Positions 57,001 to 64,000 of a stretch of 64,000 nt of DNA are shown here, one piece after another. Both the position numbers and the translations under genes were made by a program. The stretch lies in NCBI GenBank assembly GCA_963978545.1, contig OZ021727.1:14768743-14832742 (forward strand), read 5' to 3'. A model generated the notes under the pieces. The model was not told the DNA's origin. It made no database searches and saw only the letters and a program-made list of their open reading frames with translations. Source of the DNA: Linyphia triangularis. Lineage: Eukaryota > Arthropoda > Arachnida > Araneae > Linyphiidae. Every line of letters starts with the position of its first letter. Within the stretch, counting starts at the first letter, position 1.

Positions 57001-60000
57001 ATATGTATTTGGCTCAGGTAGAATACCATACTTATGTATTACTCTAAAATAGTTTTTAGTATCCAGTAGAATCCAATTTCTTAATTATAAATTTTGAAGC
57101 TAAGAAATATTTAAATAAAAGAAAGAGAAGACTCATAGAATATCAATTTTCAATGATAGTGACTTTGTACACTGATTAATTATTTCAAATCACTGCAATA
57201 TTGTTTTGCTAGAATTTAAATTTGCTGTCTAGTATATATAAGTTGATATCTATACACAATGGCATTTTATTACATTTAAATATTTTGTTATCTGAAGAAA
57301 AGTGTAGCAATATAATTTGTAAGAGCATTTCTTGCTTTAAAATTTAATTTATAGAGATGAATATATTAGTTTAAACCCTCCATTTTCGTAATAATACATG
57401 GAAATAATGTAAAATTGTATTTTAATGGGAAGAAAATTGTAGTTGAATATTTCTATTTAAAAAAAAAAAAAAGACATTGAAAATTGATTGACATAATAAA
57501 AATGTTTCCATATTCTTTAAAGTTTGAATTACATACTTTGAAATAAAACATTTCAGTAAGACTGTATAATAAAAGTAGTTTCAGACCATAGCTATAGAAT
57601 GTATATTCATATAGGTGGGTTTTGACCTAATAAGTTTGGCTTAATGCCAATTTTTTTAATACTAAACTAGTTTGTCCTAAAATCAAGTTTATCCCTCAAC
57701 AGATATATAATATAATAAGTTTAGTTATTAATTTATGGAGTGTAATTTAGTTAAACTTTTTTAAGCAGTTGTAATAAAAAGCTTGCTCATAAAAATAAAG
57801 TTTTTATTTAAAATCTTTTATACGCAACTAGCTGCCTGGGACTTAATTATGGAAACCCATAATTTTGCATTGGTCCCGGCTTTTGACACTTCGCTCACTA
57901 AAAGTTTCATCGCAACAGAAGCACAGGCTCACTTTGCTCTCTAAAAGGTTATGTGCAAACACATGTCCATTAATGCACCTCCCCTCCCTAGTTTAAGTGA
58001 ACCATTTGCATGTTAATAGAAATCCTCGACTGCCCCCCCCCCATCCCCTTCTGAGTATATATTTTTTTATCAGTACGTAACCTGTTTAGCTTGACAAAAA
58101 AAGTAATTAAAAACAAAAATAAGAAAGGAGATAACCAAAAAGAAGCTCCCTAAGCAATTCAAATGAAGATTGTTTTGGTGCCATCTAGTAAGAACTTTGG
58201 AACTACTTCAAAAATTAATTTGAAAAAAAACTAATTAAAGTTTTTACATTTTGTTTGTGAAAATCAAAAGTTGAAAGCAAAAACTACTCATGTTTAAAAT
58301 TTCAGAGTTCTATGCTTTTTGAAAGTCCCTTTGTAAAAAATTACAAATATTTAAAAAAAAAAAGTTGTAAAAAAATTAATTAAAATTTTAACATTCTGTT
58401 TGTTAAATGTCCAATTAAAGAGCCAAGACTACTTATTTTGAAAATTTCAGAGCTTTACTTGTAGTGGAAGTCACTTTCTATACAGTCTTAGGCATACACA
58501 CAGATCCATAAACTCTGTTTTATTATTATAAGTTTAATTGAATAGAAAGAAACATGTTGAATTATCTACTAACATCAATTGAGCAAACCTGCAATCGTCT
58601 GATTTGAAGTCAGGCTCTTATCCATTAGGCCATTCAGACATGTGCATACTGAGGATCCATAGGTTTCAAATGAATAACATTTTCTGAACTTTTTGTGTGT
58701 TTACCCCCAAAACTTTATTGAATGCATTATCAAACAAATTTATCTGTTAAGTTTCATTTTAATTCGATGACAGCAAGTTAGTAAATTAGAACTCTGAATA
58801 TTTTGCCGGTCCGCTCCAAACAAAATCAAAGTTGATATAAAGGATTTAAAAATGTATCTGCAATGTTGACAAAAAACTATATTCTGTTGGCTGTTTAAAA
58901 TCATACATGTAATAATGCTATGTAATACTATATAGATTATTGTGCAATAATCATAAAATTTCCTTTTGTCAATTAAGTCCTGTTTTTTTTTTTATAGAGT
59001 CTATTCACATTTGGATACATTTCTTTACTATCTGTTTCTGGTGAGCGAGTAGCTCGTAACATGAGACGGGAGCTCTTTTCTGCTGTCATTGAACAAGATA
59101 TTGCTTTTTTTGATGCTCATAAAACTGGAGAGATATCTAGTAGGTATGTATTATATAAAATTAATGGTTAACTTTGTATATGCTGAGTATTTAAATTTTT
59201 TTTAAATACTTTTTAAATTAATATTTAAATTCACTTATTGTTGAACCATTGTTAAAGTTTGGTAATCTATACCACAGTCATTGTGTTCAAAACACTTATT
59301 AAGGTAATGGTATTTAGATGATTAAATATGTATTTTGGAGAGGGATTGTTGTTTTTTAATGAGATGGATACCTTTTTTCTTTAGGAAAGTTGTATTGGAA
59401 AAGGAGAAATATCTCCTAATGAACACATTCTAAATGGATATGATCTATTTAACTTTCCTTGTCGTGAGCTATTTGTTAAGAAAAGAAAAATATGCATTTT
59501 TTTTGTTTCAGATCTTTTCAGCAAATTTAGAAAGATAGTTTTTTAATACTTTTTAACCAATGGCATAGAGCTTTTTATTTGTCATTTTGATTAAGTTTTT
59601 TTTATTTTATATTGACAATGTTATTTTGATAAATTATACATTTATAAATAGAATCAAATGAAAGCAGCTCTAGTTTAAGAAGTTTTAAGTAAAAATTTAT
59701 CATTTTTTTGTGTACCTTCCTAGGTAGAAAGTTACTGTATCTACTATGTAATTATTCAAGGCTAAATCAGTTACTCATTAAGGATGTTGTACTTTGTATG
59801 TTTAAGTAAATTTGTGTCTTAGGCTGACGAATGATGTGCAAGAGTTTAAAAGTTGTTATAAACTTTGTATATCACAGGGATTGAGGAGCACAGCCCAAGT
59901 GAGTTTTAATTATATTTTATGCTCTTTTTAATAATTGTTTATATGATAAAATAAATCGTACATATTTTTAGAAACAGATTGTTTTCTTTAATGTTTTATG

Positions 60001-63000
60001 GTTTGAAATCCTATTAATCTTTGTAATCCTATTAATCTTAACATAATTTTTTTATTGTAACTATACAGTATACATCCTATAAAGTACACATTTTTCTTTT
60101 AAAAGAAAATTCTAGTATATCACTACATTGTTCACAATTAACTAATATAATTGGGATGTCCCATATCTTTTCCTTGCTGATGATTTCATTTAAAATCATT
60201 CATCACAACATATTTTGACTGCCTATTTTCTAATAAATCAATGCCAACTTAATGGTTTAGAGGTAAAGAGTATTTCTAACCTTGTGGGTACAGGTTCATA
60301 TATCTTAACTCTCTCCTTTTAAGAATTAGTATTTATGAAATGACAAGTGTAGTAGATGGTTTTTATTGATTGTTAGACTTTCCATGTTTTAAACTGTAAA
60401 TGTATTTCAGATTACTTAACAATCTAGACCTTTCATAAGGCATGCCTTCGCTATGGAATTTGTAATTAACTGTTACTATGTTTTGGCACAGTATAGTCAT
60501 ATATACAATATATATGTAGAAAATTTCAAATAACCAACCTTTTTTTTTACTAAATATGGATCTTGCAATAAATTACTTATTAAACTAATTTTTTTTCTGA
60601 TTATTAGCACTAAGATTAAGAAAAATTATTTATTCATTACGATATTATGCATGCTTAAATTTGTACTATTAGGTTTACTTTTTATATTATAATTATTCCA
60701 TTTATTATATTAATTTCCATTTTATATATATATTCGTTTTAGTAAACATTTTATGAATAATTTGGCTCATATTTTCTGTAAAAATTTTGTTTTTCAGACA
60801 GCTGGTTGCATTGTTTCATTGTACTTAATATCCCCAAAAATGACTGGGCTTATGGTATGTGTGGTTCCTGTTATAGTTTTAGCAGGTACCTTCATTGGAA
60901 AAACCTTGAGGAAGATGTCAAAGTACGCCCAATCTCAAGTTAGTAAATCTCTATCTTATTTGATCTTAGCTTTTAGTTTCATTTTTAAATTAAAAAAAAA
61001 AATCTTGCTGTAATTTCAGATAGCGCAAGCTTCTGCTGTAGCTGATGAGGCTATTGGAAATATTAAAACAGTTCGGTCTTTTGCTATGGAAGATGCAGAG
61101 AAGAAGTAAGTGTAACAAAAGTACAGTTTATTGACTTCTTTTGCCAAAAGGAATGTAATCTTACTTCAAAAAGGTATAATTATTAAAAAAGAACATGATT
61201 GTATTAAAAAGAATATATAATCTTATGAAAGAAAAATAATTTTTTTTTAAAAATTACTTTTTATGAAAAACTCTATAATTTTACTAGAAATAATATAACT
61301 TAGTGAAAAAGATTGTTCTTTTACATAAAGTTATATGTTAAGCAATATATTTTTAAGAAAATATAACTTGTATTATCTAAAAAATATATTTTACTAAAGA
61401 ATTTTACTAAAAAAATATTTGACTGAAAATTGTTACTAAAAATATAATTTACTAAAAAATATATTGTACTGAAAAATTTTACTAAAACATACATTACCTA
61501 ATATGCAAATAAACTTTCAATATATACATTAAATAATATACAAATAATCTTTTATTACCATATTTTTTTTTTAATATCTTATAGGCTTTACAATGATCAA
61601 ATTGAGCAAGTGAGGAACATCAATAGTACACTAGGTGTTGGCATAGGATTATTTCAAGGGCTTGCAAATCTAGCTCTTAATGGTAAATTCGATATTTAAA
61701 GAAAGGTTTTACTTGAATTCATTTATTTTAGATAGAATGTTACACAACTGTATTTATTTTTCAAAAGGTATTGTCCTGAGTGTGCTGTGTGTTGGAGGTT
61801 CTTTAATGTGTACTTCAGAAATGACGCCAGGAAGTATGATGGCTTTTCTTGTAGCAACACAAACTATTCAAAAGTAATCTATATTTTCGACTTTGGCTTT
61901 TGAAATTTTTTGTATCCAATCTTTATTTCCACTTAACTTAGTATATGCATGGTTATGTTATTTAAATTTTTTTTTTGTTAAACGTCTAAGCAAGATTACT
62001 TTATAACATTTTTGGATTAAAGATTCAAAGTTCAAAATATTTGGATATAATAAAATGTTTAAATTCATCAAAAAAGTTTTCTTACGAAAAATAATGATAA
62101 ATTGTAGCCCAATTAATCTTATTCTATAAGGTTTAGCAAATTTTGCGATTTTAGATAGCTTTTTTAAAGTTTTTTTTAAGTAATAATTTTTGCTTTTTAA
62201 ATAAGGTATTTGTTATTTTAAGAAAGCACAATTTTCTATTTACTTTTTAATTTTCTGTATACTAATACAAGACACGTTTATGCACATTTAAAAACAAATT
62301 AGATTATGTCAGTTAGCCTATATAGTGCCTCTAAAAAAAATTAATTGCCAAATATCTGTCCCAGATACCAAACAAGTACAGATTGTTGACATTTAATGAC
62401 TGTTACTGTCTTTTTTATGGTTGATGACATGAAACAAAAACTTGTCAATTTGAAGATTTTTATAAATAATAGTGTGGCCAAGTTGGATGGTTTGGCTACA
62501 AATTTGGCAATACAATTTTCATTGAACATCCAGTTTCTTATCCTTTATCACTATTTGCCGTCTAGTCAACAGACTTTCTCTAGAGCTACTATGGAAGCTT
62601 TTATCCAGTCGAATTTTGAAGTACTTTTGGTTGTAATTTCCAATTAAATTTTATGCAATTCTACTAATTTTAGAGAGACAGTTAAACTTATACATGACAC
62701 ATCATGTATGACTGATATATGCAGTTATTGTTTAGACCTAACCTGTTGCAAATTGACTTCCAATTACCATTCCTGGTTCTTTTGATTGTAATTTCAGGTT
62801 GGAACAAATATAAGAAAAATATTGGATAAATATAGGAATTCATCTTCATGTGACTTTTTATTTTAACATATCCATGTGTCTACAGCACTTGTAGTTTTGT
62901 ATGGGAATATTGACTCATAACACAGAATGGAAAGAAAGAGCCTTTTTATAAGCTTTCACTACATTAGTTTATTGCAATTTAGAATAATAAAAATTTTAAG

Positions 63001-63748
63001 CTGCTTTTCAAAGTTTTTCCGAATGAAAGCCCATAGTGTTAAGTGTCATATTTAATTTAAATTATTTTTAAAATTTTGTAATATATTTTCAGGTCTCTAG
63101 CGCAACTTTCATTGCTGTTTGGGCAGTTTATCAGAGGAATGGCTGCAGGGGCCAGAATATTTCAAGTAAGTTTCTTTTGTAGTTTTCACAAACCTGTAAA
63201 TACTCAATCAGAACAGAGTGTACCTTAAAATATAGTTGAAATTTGTACTTTGTGCGTAGTGTTTACAGGTAGTCAATAATTTTGGGATAAAGTTTAAAAT
63301 ACATATATATTTAGGTATAAATTTCAATATTGATGCTTGAATATGTGTAGCAGAATGCATAGCTTGTACTCTACTTATCTATTTTTTCCAAGATCAATCT
63401 TCTTTTGTATTAACTATTGATATTCAATTTTGCAATCACCATTGATTACAAATATACAAAAAAACAATTTAGCAATCAAAGTTGATTACAAATATATAGC
63501 TAAACAATTTAGATAATGATTTACAGCCATTTTACAATATGAGTCAAACTTTGTGGAAAATATTGATTGAATTTCATTCTTTGTCATAGCAACATTGTCT
63601 TTTTTTATTGCGTAATCTATTTTTCTAGTACATGAATTTGTCCCCGAAAATTCCACTAAAAGGAGGAAAGCAGTTACAAGATGGAGAACTCAACGGAGAA
63701 GTGAAATTCAATAACGTCACATTTTCATATCCTTCACGCCCAAACCAG
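53949..63748 (+). CDS. ABCB8: Mitochondrial ABC half-transporter ABCB8 (partial, 11 coding exons)
   Basis: Exons: 53949-54025, 54835-55180, 56847-57017, 58998-59143, 59823-59898, 60798-60938, 61020-61105, 61585-61682, 61768-61873, 63093-63165, 63629-63748. All introns are GT-AG and phases agree, giving 480 residues with no stop. Residues 1-130 are basic, with few acids early on, as expected for a mitochondrial presequence. Helices lie near 134-150, 188-213, 273-307 and 368-395. [59 protein letters not shown] and [20 protein letters not shown] are ABCB8/ABCB10-type transmembrane-domain motifs; DVQEFK...ISQGLRS points to ABCB8. Tyr474 in FSYPSRP is the A-loop aromatic that stacks on ATP adenine. 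In animals the protein (about 700-735 residues) sits in the inner mitochondrial membrane, acts as a homodimer, and is linked to mitochondrial iron export and the mitoKATP channel. Walker A onward is outside the window. Confidence 0.93.
54835..55180 (+). CDS. ABCB8: ABCB8 exon 2 (residues 26-141)
   Basis: Acceptor TTATTATAG. It completes Arg26, then the rest of the presequence, and reaches the first membrane helix (VWYILCAVL). Donor TTTTG|GTAAGA, phase 0. The in-frame continuation to a stop 12 bases into the intron is not coding. Confidence 0.9.
55730..56160 (+). mobile_element. GTGGCCAC MITE, copy F, in ABCB8 intron 2
   Basis: The most intact copy: CAGAGTGGCCACAGAACC at the left and TTTTGTGGCCACTCTG at the right, with the terminal 13 bp inverted except one base. 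The flanks AAACA and CAAAC agree only when offset by one, so the duplication has decayed. It has the same orientation as the host gene. Confidence 0.82.
56847..57017 (+). CDS. ABCB8: ABCB8 exon 3 (residues 142-198)
   Basis: [20 protein letters not shown] is the end of helix 1 plus the IPxxLG turn conserved in mitochondrial ABCB proteins; it ends at the start of helix 2 (YMYLAQ). Donor CAG|GTAGAA, phase 0. Confidence 0.93.
57826..58515 (+). repeat. Dispersed satellite-bearing repeat in ABCB8 intron 3
   Basis: It begins CAACTAGCTGCCTGGGAC, has the CACTTCGCTCACTAAAAG leader, then about two units with AAAATTTCAGAG, and ends TCTGTTTTATTATTATAAGT. It is the shorter relative of 31178-32445. Confidence 0.7.
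58577..58640 (-). tRNA. tRNA-Arg-like pseudogene with TCA in the anticodon position
   Basis: The minus strand reads TGTCTGAATGGCCTAATGGA, TAAGAGCCTGACTTCAAATC and AGACGATTGCAGGTTTGC. The D-arm (TGGCCTAATGGATAAG) and anticodon stem CTGA-CTTCAAA-TCAG closely follow animal tRNA-Arg, but the loop has TCA instead of TCG or TCT, and the T-arm lacks GTTCGA and its closing strand. The acceptor stem does not pair. It is a dead copy inside ABCB8 intron 3. Confidence 0.6.
58660..58870. repeat. Dispersed repeat fragment shared with 15920-16110
   Basis: AATTCGATGACAGCAAGTTA and GATTTAAAAA-type text recurs in both places. No ends are defined. Confidence 0.5.
58998..59143 (+). CDS. ABCB8: ABCB8 exon 4 (residues 199-247)
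   Basis: [20 protein letters not shown] then [19 protein letters not shown] and KTGEISSR, the intracellular loop 1 with the coupling helix. Donor AG|GTATGT, phase 2. Confidence 0.95.
59144..60797. other. ABCB8: ABCB8 introns 4 and 5 (exon 5 between)
   Basis: AT-rich intron sequence on both sides of exon 5 with no transposon or second gene recognised. Confidence 0.6.
59823..59898 (+). CDS. ABCB8: ABCB8 exon 5 (residues 247-272)
   Basis: Completes Arg247, then [20 protein letters not shown] and RSTAQ, the segment most diagnostic of ABCB8. Donor CAA|GTGAGT. Confidence 0.95.
60798..60938 (+). CDS. ABCB8: ABCB8 exon 6 (residues 273-319)
   Basis: [20 protein letters not shown] and [15 protein letters not shown] form helices 3 and 4; it ends [11 protein letters not shown]. 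The donor is the less common GTTAGT. Confidence 0.93.
61020..61105 (+). CDS. ABCB8: ABCB8 exon 7 (residues 320-348)
   Basis: [20 protein letters not shown] and FAMEDAEK, the ADEAxGNxxTVRxFAxE signature of intracellular loop 2. The intron before it is only 81 bases. Donor AA|GTAAGT, phase 2. Confidence 0.95.
61585..61682 (+). CDS. ABCB8: ABCB8 exon 8 (residues 348-381)
   Basis: [20 protein letters not shown] then [12 protein letters not shown], matching the GxxLFQGLSN motif of the family. Donor AATG|GTAAAT, phase 1. Confidence 0.93.
61768..61873 (+). CDS. ABCB8: ABCB8 exon 9 (residues 381-416)
   Basis: [20 protein letters not shown] then [15 protein letters not shown], helix 6 region. The intron before it is 85 bases. 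Donor AA|GTAATC is weak, but phase and homology fit exon 10. Confidence 0.92.
61874..63092. other. ABCB8: ABCB8 intron 9
   Basis: 1.2 kb of AT-rich intron. Opposing short frames around 62341-62647 are compositional. Confidence 0.6.
63093..63165 (+). CDS. ABCB8: ABCB8 exon 10 (residues 416-440)
   Basis: [20 protein letters not shown] then RIFQ, the linker helix between membrane and nucleotide-binding domains. Donor CAA|GTAAGT. Confidence 0.95.
63629..63748 (+). CDS. ABCB8: ABCB8 exon 11 (residues 441-480), last exon in window
   Basis: [20 protein letters not shown] then [20 protein letters not shown], the first strand of the nucleotide-binding domain with the A-loop Tyr. Donor CAG|GTACGT; the next exon should carry Walker A. 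Confidence 0.95.
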
Positions 63749-64000
63749 GTACGTCAAAGTTTATTTTAGTTTTACCTTGATAAACGTTTATTTTTTACAT
63801 GGCTTTGTTTTATGAATGAATTTTAAGTTTTTACACTATTTTTTTTCAGTTTTGAATGTTAATTTTAGCCTTTTAATTTTAAGCTAAGAAATTCCAATCG
63901 TATTTATCATCACATAAGAAACTCAAATTCCATTTATCTAAGTAACTCAGGCTATCAATTAACTAGCAAACATTCTAAATATATTTTTCTGTTTAGTTAG

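Noticed and set aside
58577..58640. Functional suppressor or selenocysteine tRNA
   Set aside because: The anticodon position is TCA, but D-arm and stem are Arg-like, the T-arm and acceptor stem are broken, and the long variable arm of tRNA-Sec is absent.
62341..62647. Opposing short frames in ABCB8 intron 9
   Set aside because: Inside a confirmed intron, low complexity, no homology recognised.
1..64000. CRISPR arrays, operons, bacterial promoters or prophage
   Set aside because: Introns, SINEs, TA microsatellites and eukaryotic transposons show this is animal nuclear DNA; the repeats are transposons and minisatellites.

Overview
This is a window of AT-rich (roughly 70% A+T) animal nuclear DNA, not bacterial. 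It has a spliced gene with GT-AG introns, tRNA-derived SINEs with Pol III boxes and target-site duplications (TSDs), an RTE-type LINE fragment, Tc1/mariner, pogo, hAT and piggyBac-like DNA transposons, and long TA microsatellites. The mix fits an invertebrate, most plausibly an arthropod such as a chelicerate or a large-genome insect. The taxon is inferred from repeat content and the ABCB8 sequence and is not proven.

The one gene I recognise confidently is at the right end on the + strand. It is the 5' two thirds of a mitochondrial half-size ABC transporter of the ABCB8 type. Eleven coding exons (53949 to 63748) join in frame into 480 residues: a basic mitochondrial presequence, the six-helix transmembrane domain and the first strand of the nucleotide-binding domain. 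Walker A and the rest lie beyond base 64000.

The left 53 kb is mainly transposon debris. From left to right it holds: a hAT element with an internal 150-bp array (1548-3217); a decayed transposase-like gene (4590-5890); copies of two dispersed repeat families; a Tc1 element with IR/DR ends (8269-9854); a decayed reading frame of unknown origin (10050-10592); a pogo element that kept only its DNA-binding half (17042-17852); a Tc3-like remnant; a copia scrap; a three-level nest (22760-26561); an RTE endonuclease fragment (27090-28165); a probable hAT element (30401-32644); a 662-bp near-perfect palindrome (32797-33458); two SINEs; a second nested block (41890-46978) with SINE, hAT, foldback and hAT-in-MITE insertions; a piggyBac-like MITE; and a second IR/DR Tc1. 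A 430-bp MITE family ending in CAGRGTGGCCAC, with 5-bp TSDs, recurs across the window and is the target of several other insertions.

A few isolated exon-like segments (4026, 19974, 21421, 40321, 50212, 50608) suggest that one or more unidentified host genes run through the repeats on the + strand. A GC-richer 98-codon frame on the - strand (38432-38728) may be a small lineage-specific gene. Insertion order can be read directly in several places because the broken host repeat resumes exactly on the far side of a TSD.
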